Below the pieces are notes generated by a model. The model was not told the DNA's origin. It saw only the letters and a program-made list of their open reading frames with translations, and did not search any database. A stretch of DNA of 64,000 nt from NCBI GenBank assembly GCA_029891385.1, contig CM057234.1, forward strand, positions 23,732,350 through 23,796,349, read 5' to 3'. This document shows positions 32,192 through 43,128 of the stretch, one piece after another; within the stretch, counting starts at the first letter, position 1; every line of letters starts with the position of its first letter. Source of the DNA: Erythroxylum novogranatense. Its lineage: Eukaryota; Streptophyta; Magnoliopsida; Malpighiales; Erythroxylaceae. A program made the translations under genes and the position numbers.

Positions 32192-35100
32192 ATCTCCCAC
32201 TTGCACTAAGCCAATCGTTTAAGTATCTTATACCATATCACCATATGATGATTATTCTACTACTAGAGTAGTGGCTTAATGAGAGAATTCTACAAGATTC
32301 TCTATTGTGAGCACTTGATTAAACCTTACAACTCATATCTTAATTATCATCATAATTAAGATCATTTGCCTAAACACATTCTTGGATCTTTGATGAGACA
32401 TTAGCTCCTTATCCACGCCTAAGGGCTCTAATGTTCTGCAGTATGTTACTGTCTTGAATAATGCAAAGAAACTATATCAAGTTCACTAATGAACTTGTTG
32501 ATCCAATTAATCATTTCTACTAAATGAAAAATGTATTATGGATTAATTAGCAACCACTGCTATGTTGGAACCTTTCCAACTCTAAATGATATTGTTCTAA
32601 GTAAATAAACCTTAATTAGGATTTACTTCTAAAGTTATATCCTCATCATCTTGAACTCAAATATCAACTCATACATAGAATAAGGGATATCTTTAATACT
32701 TCATAAGTATCTAATATCTTACATACTAAACATCTTTAGTACATTATCTATGCATTTGGACTTAGAATAAGCTAACAACGTCCAATCTATCTCCATAGAT
32801 CTAATTCTCAGAATTAAGTTGTTACCTTTTTCATATCCAACAAGAATTGTTCTTAGACTATTATATGTTCAACAATTGAAAGTTAGAACTGTTGTTCTCT
32901 GTGAGCAATATGTCTCTACATACTCCCACTAAAGAGGACAACTATACTCCCACTAACCTTCTTATAGAAGTGATAAATTCACAATCATTTCCAAAATAAA
33001 GTCTTTGAATTCTTCATGAAAGTGAATCTTTCAATATCTCGTAGCCTTTCAACTATACATCAAATGTATCATTAAAGACATTAGTTCCAATTAGATGTAT
33101 AGTCATGAGATTTGAACCTTTCAAATTCCTTCTTACTCCCATTACTTATCTTGAAAACCATTCTCTTATAAGTATACATTGAAACAAACAATTTATTCAA
33201 TAGGTTTGTAAGATTATATCCAACCTTTTGGATATCTCATAACCTTTTATTATCCATTTTAGTTATAAACTAAATTGATAATATATGCTTCAGCTAAGCA
33301 TCACATCCTTAAATCATTAACTTTGACTATTTCAAAGACTTAGCGTTTCATATCTAATATGAAAACTTACTAATTGATTTAACTAGAATTATAGAAGGTA
33401 AGTCATTGTACCAGGCATTGCTATAAAAGAAATACTATTGCATCATACAATATCTCATATTGTATTTTACTCCTTACATAAATCCATACCCTTATGAAAT
33501 TTTGTTGTGAAGGTACTCACCAAAGAATCTCATTCCCTATAGATAACCGATAATTTCAGAATCACTAAATCGATCTCATCGAAATGTTTCAGAATTCTCA
33601 AGCTTAAATTCTACTTAGATTTAAACAATTTGAACTTTTCAAAATTTTAAATCAACATTTCATTTAATACATATGACTATATCACATAAAGTCATTAGTA
33701 ATATAATGAAATATAATATTATCCTTTATGCATTGTTATTCCATCCAATACATCATATGCATAAGATTTAACAATTCAATACCATCATCATCCTTTCACC
33801 AAAGGTTGATTTGGTTATTCTTCAACTTGACAAGTTTCACAAGTTTCATACAATTCATAATCAAAAGGATGCATATATCCTAGTATGTAACTTTATGATT
33901 CTTGTTATATTGATTTAACCAATATGGCATAAAAGGATAATCTCGGTTATCTAACCTTTTATTCTTGCAATTTATGTTAAGAATAAGTCTCATTTTAATC
34001 CAACACATACAAACTCTTTGTATAAAATTGGATCAACTACTTTTACTTAACAATCTATTTCTAACCATGCAATGAACATTACAATAATGCTGAATCTAAA
34101 TTCAGTATCAAATACTCATAAGCATGAATTAGAAATACATATGATCTCAATCATATCACATAAAGGCAAGAAAAATAATGCAATCATTTTCTTCTTATGA
34201 CAACTGTTGACATGCTATAGCAAAGCCTTTAATTGTAGCCCATAATTATGCTTTTTGTAGGCTAAATTAAGTGGAACAATTCCAACAAGGTACTATACCT
34301 TTCAACCTTCCTCCATGCAACCCCTTGCATTTTGCTATCATGGTATTGACATACATCTTACATGTCATCGTCAAAGTTTACGAGACATTAGTCAACTCAA
34401 AATGTCAATACATTTTGTCATCTTTATGATTTTGACATATCTCTACAACTTTGTCACCATATCCTCAATAGGGATTATAGCAACATTGCATAATGAACAT
34501 ACAATTTTCTATCTAACTTTTAAGAACTTTTCTCAAACATATCCTATGTCCAAGAATTTGGGTTCACTAACTTAGTATCAACTATACTAAACAAGGTGAA
34601 TTCTACTAAGAACAAAATATAAATGTAAGAAAAACAAGTAATCAGTTATATGCCATGACTACCAAATAAGATTAGGACTTTAATCATGCATTTGGTTACT
34701 CCCACTATTTTATTCGAAATAATAGCCCTCACTACTATTCGGAAAGATTACTTTAATCTTTCTAGTGGGCTAGGATCCCATTCAAGTATAGTTGACCTTG
34801 AGTTTGCTCAACAAACCAACTATACTTAAATTAGGTAGATAACAACTTTATCAATCATATCTCATGTGACTCCTAGATCCGTTAGGTGACAACTCTTGCC
34901 ACAACATATCTTATATGTCATTCCTAACCTTGCCTCTAAATTCATGTGATCATGAGTTTGCTCATCCAAATCACACAAATTTAGTTAAGTAAAACCCACT
35001 ATTATAAGATTAAACATATTCGGGTTAAAGAGGCCTTGAGTTTACTCAACAAGCCTTACAATAAACAAAACTCTGGTTTATTCTTATAACAATGGAAGGC

Positions 35101-37186
35101 ATCAATCACATTCTTAACGTGTACTTAATATTTTAACGAGGGGTTTTAATTTCATATGTCTCATCAAACATAAATTGCATGTAAAATATCACATATATAA
35201 AACATACAATTTATCATGCATCCAATATATATATCAACCATATAAATATAGTATGCAACTTATGCACTCATAATCAAATTATATGCATAAAATATGCATT
35301 CAATATATATATCAACCATATAAATAAAGTATGCAACTTATGCACTCATAATCAAATTATATGCATAAAACATCAAGCTTCGTTTTATTCTAGTTATTGA
35401 TCTTCATAATCTAAAATAACATTTCCAACTCCTTGGAAAAACTTAAATTAGATTAAATCATTGATTCCTAAATAAATTAAATTCTATTCCAAATATAAAT
35501 TTAATTTGATTTGAAAACAATTTTCAAATCCAATTGGAAACTATTTCCAATTTTCTTGACTCCTTTAATAATAATTTAATTGAAAACAATTTTCAATAAA
35601 TTATTCTTCTTACTTATTATAATTTAGAAAACTTCTTTTCAAAATTATATAAGTAACACATTCTAATCCAATTAGAAAACTATTTCTAATCTAATTAGAA
35701 ATCACCATTTTAATCTCATTAAAAATTACTATCCCTTAATTAGAAAACTATTTTCTAATATTAAAAGGAAACTACTTTCAAAATTAAATAAAACACTTTT
35801 AAATTTAATTAAGATAGTCTTTATATTATTTATTTAGAGATTGATTTTTAATAAATTAGAAAATCTTTCTTTAATATATTAGAAAACTATTTCCAAAATA
35901 TTAAAGAAATATTCTTTTCTTGATAAATAAATGAAAACATTTTTCAAATTTTAATCAAGATAATATCATTTCTAATAAATCAAGAAACTTATTATTTATA
36001 AATAAAGAAAAATTTCTAAATAAATAAAATAACAATTCTCTAAACAAATAAAATTTAAAATTTAATTTATCTCAATCAAATTGAAATAAATAATTTAATT
36101 AAGAAACATCTTTCTTAATTATTTAAGAAAATAATTTTCTCAATTTTAAGAAGTCTAATTAATTAATTTCAATCTAATTGAAAATAATTAATTCTAATTT
36201 TAGAAACAACTTTTCTAATTAATTAATTTCAATTTAATTAAAACTAATTAATTCTAATTTTAGAAACTAATTTTCTAAAATTAATTAGGAATCAATATAA
36301 TTATTAATCTTAATCAAATTAAGAAAATAATTACTTTAATTTGGAATTGATTTGATGATTAAGATAATTTAATAATTCAACATCTTGAAAAATTAAATTA
36401 ACTTCTAAAACATTCCTAATAAAATTAATGTTTGAAAACAATTTTCAAACAATTAAAAACACCTTTTCAAATTTATTAGGAATTTAAACTAACTTAATTT
36501 CAATTATTTTAATTGAAATTAATACTTTAACCAAACAAACCACTTCTCTATCATCTTGCCTACGCAGTCAACTTTCACTGGAGCATGATTTGACAAATAA
36601 GGTTAGGTAGTTTATGGTCCAAGTTTCTATTCTCAAACGTTTCCTGCCCACGACCAGAGCCACTACCCTTCACTCCCACGTTTCTCCAACAGAAACGTCG
36701 CACGACAGTCGGTGTCTCACAAGCCTTGCCACCGCCGACCCCATCTCATGGAGTCCCAACAACCATCTGGGTTTTCCCTTTTGTTTTCTAGATCTGAGTT
36801 TTATTTAAATTCCCAGAAAATCAAGATGTTCAGGCAGCGACAAAATAAACGCAAAACGCAAAACGCAAATCCAGAACTTGCACAGTCGCCACATTGCGAA
36901 ACACGCTCCAGCATGGACGACTATCGCCCTCGCCCAGCCAGCCTTCTCCTTGTGCCGAGGAACCCATCTCATGGATCTTATTTCGACGGCCAAGCAACAA
37001 CAAAAACACTTGTTCCGAATACAGGAACAAGAACAAACGCAAGCATCGATAAGGGAATAAGGGTTTATCTGATATTAATCTGAAACCTTTTTCATATTTA
37101 ATTCACAAACCTTTTGTGATTCAATTCTAAAATTATAAAGATCAATCACACGAAAATAATTTAATCAAATTATAGAAATAAATTTT
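32192..37186 (-). mobile_element. element F interior, non-coding (LARD-like or fully decayed copia)
   Basis: 5 kb with no frame above about 120 codons and no gag or pol motif that I could recognise on either strand. 35,390-36,500 is extremely AT-rich with a hairpin array. 36,530-37,080 is more GC-balanced and adjoins the primer site, as a leader would; its short ORFs overlap on both strands and resemble nothing. It could be a large non-autonomous derivative or a copy decayed beyond recognition. Confidence 0.6.
35508..36450. repeat. array of short hairpins with common GAAAA-n3-TTTTC core
   Basis: Perfect inverted repeats at 35,508-35,530, 35,532-35,552, 35,579-35,597, 35,671-35,690, 35,739-35,759, 36,096-36,121, 36,256-36,282 and 36,430-36,450, plus several imperfect ones between. 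Loops are 3-5 nt, often CAA or CTA. Arms differ from unit to unit but match within a unit. Confidence 0.85.
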
Positions 37187-37198
37187 GCTCTGATACTA
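37187..37198 (-). other. element F primer-binding site
   Basis: The minus strand reads TAGTATCAGAGC next to the end of the right LTR, one change from the initiator tRNA-Met site. Confidence 0.8.
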
Positions 37199-37199
37199 T

Positions 37200-38729
37200 T
37201 GTTGGAAAATCAGGTCTGGATCTGATCCGACCGTAGCGGAATAATCACGAAACTTTTTCGTGATTTTTGATTTCCTGAAAACCAAGATCTATTTATTCTA
37301 TAAAATGATTAACACGAATCATAATAAAGCGGAATTTAATTCATACCTTATTCTGAAGCTTGATCTTTATCTTGATTCATCATTCAAACCGTTACCGAAA
37401 CCGATCCGTCTCAACCACCGTAGCCACACAAGTGTCCGGTCTCTAACGGTATCCACAGAATGAGTTGAGAGAGCTCTGTAACTTTTACAGAGAGAATTAA
37501 GCATGAAGCGCTAACTCCATAGAGCTCAAGCCTATTTATAATAAGCTTAGGACGATTTAGTAATTTAATTGAAATTAAATATTAATTTCAATTAACCTTT
37601 AATTAGAATTACAAATAATTCTAATTAAATACCAATTATGCCCAAATAAGATTCAATATCTTATATTGATCCTTATTTATTAAATATCTAATATTTAATC
37701 ATAAAATTTGTCAAACTTTACAATCAAGTCCAACTTGATTAAATTAATTTTGCTCTCTTCAACACATTCTATATGTGTGACCCATTATTTTCCCAAATAT
37801 GTTGGCAATGATTATAAATTATAATTATAATTCCTAATTAGAATTAGATAAATTAAAACTCCTTTTAATTTATCTTTAATTCTCCAATTAAAAAATTTAT
37901 AATCATAGATCAAAATTGACGTCTAGTAACGCATCATGACCACCCAAATATGTAGCAATGTCAAAGTGGTTTTGACTAACCTTTCCGTGCATGATTTTTC
38001 TGTATAATTCAATCCTTTCATCAACTAATGTTCCAATTAGACATAGAGCATGGAATTAATGTCTACTCTATTTTGAGTCCAATTATATTAGTTCTCCGTC
38101 ATTAGCTATTGATTCAATTAATGATATTTGTAAACTGTTTACAAAATATCATTCCACCTTGGTCAAGGATTTTCCGAATCAATATTAATCGAGAACAACG
38201 GAACATTCTACCTAATTACTTTAGGGTGATGAATCCTATCTTGATCATTCAACTATCTCCATACAGCTCATGCTATATCCAATGACTACCGTTTAAACGA
38301 CCTTTATAGATCACGAGTAGTATCAAAATATAACAATCCCCATACAAGTTAACTTTGATTATCTCAAGTCAAATGATCACTTATACAATCATCACAATGA
38401 GAATTTCATAGACATACAAGGAATGTTCCAAATAGATTTTTCATATCGGGTCTGTTCAGTGAACTTGTTCTCTAACAAGCACCCACACGTTTGTTTAAAT
38501 ATCTCCATACTTTAGCCTATGAGATCGACTACTTCCTTCATAAGGAAAAACGAAACGTGTGCTAGTCTTTTTACGTTCTATTAATGTCCAATTTTAATAA
38601 AACAATGACTAGGAACATTTTAGGAATAATACATAAATGCAATATGAATCTCATAATTATAATCTCATTATAATTTTATTTGCAATGTATAATTATCACA
38701 TGGACTTTATCATATACATCTAAACATGT
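37200..38729 (-). mobile_element. element F right LTR (5' LTR), outer end lost
   Basis: Starts TGTTGGAAAATCAGG and is collinear with the two left-LTR parts. It includes about 170 bp (near 37,327-37,497) that the left LTR has lost. It stops at AAACATGTA, about 100 bp short of the expected AAACCAACA end, where a TA-rich run begins. Confidence 0.85.
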
Positions 38730-38826
38730 AATGTATGTATATATATATACATATATATGTATATACATATATACATATATACATATACATATATACATAT
38801 ACATATATATATATATATATATATCA
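38730..38826. repeat. TA-rich microsatellite at virus junction
   Basis: Alternating TA/CATATA runs of about 97 bp between the truncated F LTR and the first viral fragment. Confidence 0.95.
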
Positions 38827-39480
38827 ATACCATTATTAAGAAAATAGGGAATAGTCGAATTTATAGCAAATTTGACTTAAAAAGTGGATTTCATCAAATC
38901 GCAATGGATTCTAAATCAATTCCCTGGACAGTATTTTTTGATATTTGTAAACGATATGGCCTGGTCCTATCCAAAGAAAAAAATGATAGTGGGAGTATCT
39001 GAAATTGAATTCTTTGGTGCAACCATTAGAAACAGAAAAATTAAACTTCAACCACATATCATAAAGAAATTATCAGATTTTCCTGAAGAACAATTCAAGG
39101 AGAAAAAGGGATTAAGATCATGGCTTGGAATCTTAAACTATGCATGCAGTTATATTCCAAAGCTTGGAATATTAGTTGGACCATATACAAAACAACACCA
39201 AATGCTGATAAAAAGATGAGTCCAATGGACTGGGAACTGGTTAGAAGAATAAAGGCTTTGATCAACAATTTGCCTGAATTACAATTACCACCGTCAGATG
39301 CATACATAGTCATTGAAGTAGATGGATGTATGGAAGGATGGGGAGGTGTTGCCAAATGGAAGAAAAATAAAGGAATTTCAAAAGCAGAAGAGCACGTGTT
39401 TGCTTACGCAAGTGAGAAATTTGATGTCATAAAATCGACAATTGACGCAGAAATAGCAGCATGCATAAACACTTTGATCT
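38827..39480 (+). pseudogene. endogenous caulimovirid RT/RNase H fragment, internally deleted
   Basis: Plus-strand copy of part of the viral pol seen on the minus strand at 52.5-53.6 kb. It starts at a KIGNSRIYSKFDLKSG block and has an internal deletion just after SIPW that removes the whole active-site (YIDD) segment. It then resumes at FFDICKRYGLVLSKEK and runs through the connection and the start of RNase H (AYIVIEVDGCMEGWGG). Frames change at least twice. Near 39,480 it switches abruptly to the viral non-coding region on the other strand. It is an old, dead copy. Confidence 0.85.
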
Positions 39481-39932
39481 TTTCCAGACACTGTTATAAT
39501 TCCTATATAACCAGTGCAGATTATCGCTTTGAGTAACTAGATCAGAGTTGAAAAGAAACGGAAATATTATTGCACACTTTGAATTTTTACAGAGACTCTA
39601 AGGATTTCGAAGTATTTTTGGTTACTTCCGATGTGTCCTTTGGTTACAAACTGAGATCTTTATATAGAGACCTCGTTACTCACAATTGAAAACAATAATT
39701 GAGTAGTGACTCATCAATCCGGGTGCTCATGGGGCCCTCGTAGACAATTGATGTAAGTATTCTCAATTATTATCTTCTTTTGACTCACGGGTTATTTTTC
39801 CCATGTGAAATAAACGATAACGACAAACCTTAGTGGAGAAAACAGTTACTCCACTTAAAAAAAAGATGCCAAGTGCGTCTAAAAGGATTAATAATACATC
39901 CACTATCATACAAGATTCTTTTCTGTTGACAG
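39481..39932 (-). promoter_or_regulatory. endogenous caulimovirid large intergenic region with promoter-like TATA box
   Basis: Lies just downstream of the viroplasmin-like frame, where caulimovirids keep their main promoter. The minus strand has CTATATAAAG at 39,667-39,658 and a TGAGTCA motif further upstream. No ORF fits this strand. It is cut at 39,480 by the inverted RT fragment. Confidence 0.6.
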
Positions 39933-40601
39933 CTAGTCTTTCTTTGTCGGCCACCTGTTTTGAACATGTGGTTGATAGGACGAACGTTCACGGGTTTGTG
40001 GTCGTAATGAACGCGTTCCAGTTGTTTCTTTCTTTTGGAACCTTGGGTTCCGTTTTTCTTCATCCGAATCCTGATCCAGATAAGCACGATAGATTCCTTG
40101 TCCTTTTTGACTGTACTGTTCTTCTTCCTGACTTTGTTTTTGTAATTCTTGGATTGTTTCCAAGTGTTCTTCAATTTCCTGTTGCAATCTGATAATTTCC
40201 TGATCATAGACTTCCGACAATGGGCCTTCTCGAGGTTCTTTTTCAACAAATATTTCTTCATTATAGCCAATATCAACATTTTGAAGGATATAATCCAAAG
40301 CATCGTTCAAGGCATAAAATCCCTTATAACGTGGTTTGGCCAGTTGATTTACCTTCCTCATCAAAGTTGAATAGTAGCAATAAATTCCGCGATCAGGACC
40401 ATTAACTAATGCATAATAAGAATAATTCTTACCAACAGGTGGAGTCATGATCTTGCTGAAGTAATATTGTAAGGCACAACATGCTCTGTGTTTCTGTCCA
40501 CTGCTACTTGCTCTCCAGATTGCATCAAGTAGACATTTTTGCTGTTTATCCATTGGTAGATTTTCCAATGGTCTATATGCTTTTGGATCTTTTGGATCCA
40601 A
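39933..40601 (-). pseudogene. endogenous caulimovirid viroplasmin/transactivator-like ORF
   Basis: A 222-aa open frame. Residues around 60-110 contain YYALVNGPDRGIY and RYKGFYALNDALDYI, the pattern of the caulimovirus viroplasmin domain (an RNase H-hybrid-binding fold). A Glu/Gln-rich coiled coil and a basic C-terminus with RSLRPQTRERSS follow. In related viruses this protein forms inclusion bodies and helps translation of the polycistronic RNA. It lies 3' of RNase H, as in caulimoviruses. The frame may have begun further upstream (40,691-40,927, ending HVRIEE) before a break. Confidence 0.7.
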
Positions 40602-40690
40602 GATTGGTAATTGTGTTTTACCAAATCGGTAATATTCTTCCTCATGTTTTACCGGTGATGATCGTTTCTTTGTTGGGCTACATGCCCTGT

Positions 40691-41002
40691 TTACTCTTCT
40701 ATTCGAACATGTCCTGCAAGGTTACCCTTAGCAGGTTTTGAGCTGGTACCTTTTTCTTTTCTGGCATGCCCTCTAGTTCCATCAGAGCTTGCGGAAGATT
40801 CCTCAGCATCTGATTTTGTTTCTAGTTCAAACTGTCTTTTGTATAAGTCATTGAGGGTGACATAGGGCTTGACATATTTGCTTCCTCTTTGTTCTGCTTG
40901 CATGATTTGCTTATCCTTTTTGTCCATGAATTTGTTACAAATTTTGCAACAATTCTGGATAGTTGATCTGTAAGAATGTTTTTCCTTCCGTCAATATGTT
41001 CA
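40691..41002 (-). pseudogene. endogenous caulimovirid RNase H end and start of next ORF
   Basis: Next to element C the minus strand reads EHIDGRKNILTDQLSRI, the usual C-terminal end of caulimovirid RNase H. Its upstream part is at 52,473, on the far side of element C. A 78-aa frame (40,691-40,927) with a Ser/Glu-rich and Lys-rich stretch follows; it may be the N-terminus of the viroplasmin-like protein. Confidence 0.7.
40998..41002. repeat. target-site duplication GTTCA of element C, left
   Basis: GTTCA precedes LTR C1 and recurs at 52,473-52,477 right after LTR C2. Confidence 0.95.
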
Positions 41003-42330
41003 TGTAACATCCCACCCTCAACGGGAAGGGCAGAATAGTAAATTGTCATAGGATGAGAGTGATACGGATTTATTAGTATCCTTCATCCCTTTAGTGACAT
41101 AATTGTAGTGTGAAAAAAAAAAGAAAAAAAAGAAAGACATTGTTGCACATGAAGACATTGTACATGCATACATTGACGTTCCCGGTTTATTTGGTTATAA
41201 CTGTAAATGGTTGAGAATCTTGAGAATTATGGGTTATTAATCTTAAAAAAAAAAATATTTGAAGAGTGTCAATAATGATTTTCCAATTTTGGAGAATTTT
41301 AGGAAATTTTTTTAGAATTTTTCGGGGTTAAATCTTGATGGAAAAAGTATATCTAGGGTGACAGACCAATGGGTCAAGGGTTGTAGAATCATGGATATGT
41401 GGCCATATGGGTATTAGCCAAGTGTAAAAGTGTGGAAATTTGGGTTTAATTTATTAAATGAAGATGGAATGAAGGCTTGACACATGGTAGGACACATGGC
41501 ATGATATTAGCCATGTATTTGTTAAAGTAACTTAGGTTTTTCTTCTTTCAAGCTTAGTCACTCCCCTCACTCACGACACTCTCTCTTCTTAGAAGCTTTT
41601 GGTGAATTTTTCCTTCCATTTTCGTGCCCTCTCTTCTTCCCTTCCTTAGTGAGCTTTGATCATTCAAGTTCCCTTATTGATAAACATCTTATACCCCTTC
41701 TACTTTGTTCTTCTTTCCATCAAAGAAGTTGTTTTCTTTTCAACCCTAAAGATGATGATTTACGTGGGTAGTGGAGCAAGATAAGTCTTGGGGTTTTCCT
41801 TTGAAGAATTTGGAGATTTAGTGACTTAATTAGGTAAGTTCCATGTTTCATGTTATATGTATGGTGATTTGAAGTTAGTTTGATGAGAAGGTGAAGATTG
41901 AGTGATAATAGAGTATGTGTTTAACTTGCTATTGTGTTGAGAGTGTATGTTGAACCTAAGTGAATGTATGAATGGTCTAGTAGCTTATTTCTTTTTCATT
42001 AGGATGCTTATGCATGTGGAATTGGTATTAGAAGTGATAGGAGTTAAGTTGAAGATGAAAGCTGGAAAATGGATATTGAACCTATTGCAAAGTTTTGATC
42101 ATAACTCATTGTGTAGGTGAGTAAATGGGGTACGGTTTGTGCCCAATTAAACTTGAGCTTGTTGGCTACGATTTTGTGTGAAATAGGTGTTGTTAAATTG
42201 TAACTCAAAAAGGTCGAAAATTTGCATGGAAAGTTTTTGTTTTTGCGTCTGTGAACAGTAACCGAAGTTATGACCAAAGTGTTTTGCTGATTTTTATAAA
42301 TTAATTGACATGGAATTTGGGAAAATGATC

Positions 42331-43020
42331 TTCATGAAAGTTGAAGCATATTAAGTTAGATTTCCATTCCAACTGATCTTGCTATTTTCGAGATGTATAT
42401 TGGGAGATATGAGCTGTTTACTCTTGACTGGTTTTGAGCATTTTGTGGAAACCTAGACTAAGTGTGGATTTGGTGCACATTCTGATTAGTAGCAATTTTA
42501 TCGATTTTTTGTGGATTGAATTAGCTTTAGTGATTTTCTGAAGAGTTGTAGAAGAAACATTTATCTTGAAAATGGTATATAGAACGTAATTTTTGGAGAT
42601 CAGATTTGGGAGTTATGAATTTTCAAATCCTGAACCTGCATAAAGGTGTTAGCTGCTGATCATGACAGAAACTTGTATAAGAGTTTTGGATTGGTTACTG
42701 ATGGAATTGGTTCTTAAGCTCTTCATGAAACTTGAAGTATGTGGGTTTATCTTTCCAATGATATAAGGTAGTCATTTTTTGACTTGTGTACAGAGAGTTA
42801 TGCTTGATAGAACATTACTGTCCAGATTTGGTGATTTCTGGGCAGCATCATTGATTGAATTATTTGACTTAGTTATCAATTGAATTTGATTTTGGGTTGT
42901 TCATGAAAGTTGTTGATAACATTGGGATATTTATGAGTATAATTATTGTGTAATTTTTGACAAAGGAATTGAAAGTTACGGATTTTATAAAATGTTGCAC
43001 TGTTTGGCATGCTGGAGAAA
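42331..43020 (+). repeat. degenerate 180-200 bp repeat in LTR C1
   Basis: The landmark CTTCATGAAAGTTG or close variants occurs at 42,331, about 42,536, 42,722 and 42,900. Each is followed by T-rich text and a GAGTTATG-like word. The same landmark in reverse marks the repeat in LTR E1. Confidence 0.6.
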
Positions 43021-43048
43021 GTTCTCCAGATCTGTCATGGAGTAAGAT

Positions 43049-43128
43049 AAGTCGACTTGTATCTTAAATAAGTCGACTTATGCATCAAAAGAGGGCAAGT
43101 CGACTTGTCTTCTCAAATAAGTCGACTT
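43049..43128. repeat. four AAGTCGACTT palindromes in LTR C1
   Basis: Exact copies at 43,049, 43,070, 43,097 and 43,119. They are repeated in LTR C2 at about 51,095-51,175. They lie inside the predicted first intron, about 240 bp before the mini-exon. Confidence 0.95.

Noticed and set aside
36614..37083. Gene-like GC-richer segment with ORFs on both strands
   Set aside because: Overlapping frames on both strands, no domain, and its place next to the primer site fits a non-coding leader of element F.
38757..39002. ORF starting with a Tyr/Ile/Thr repeat
   Set aside because: Its first third is translated TA microsatellite fused to viral RT by chance.
38827..39480. Viral RT deletion as a spliced intron
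   Set aside because: The lost segment has no GT and AG at its ends.
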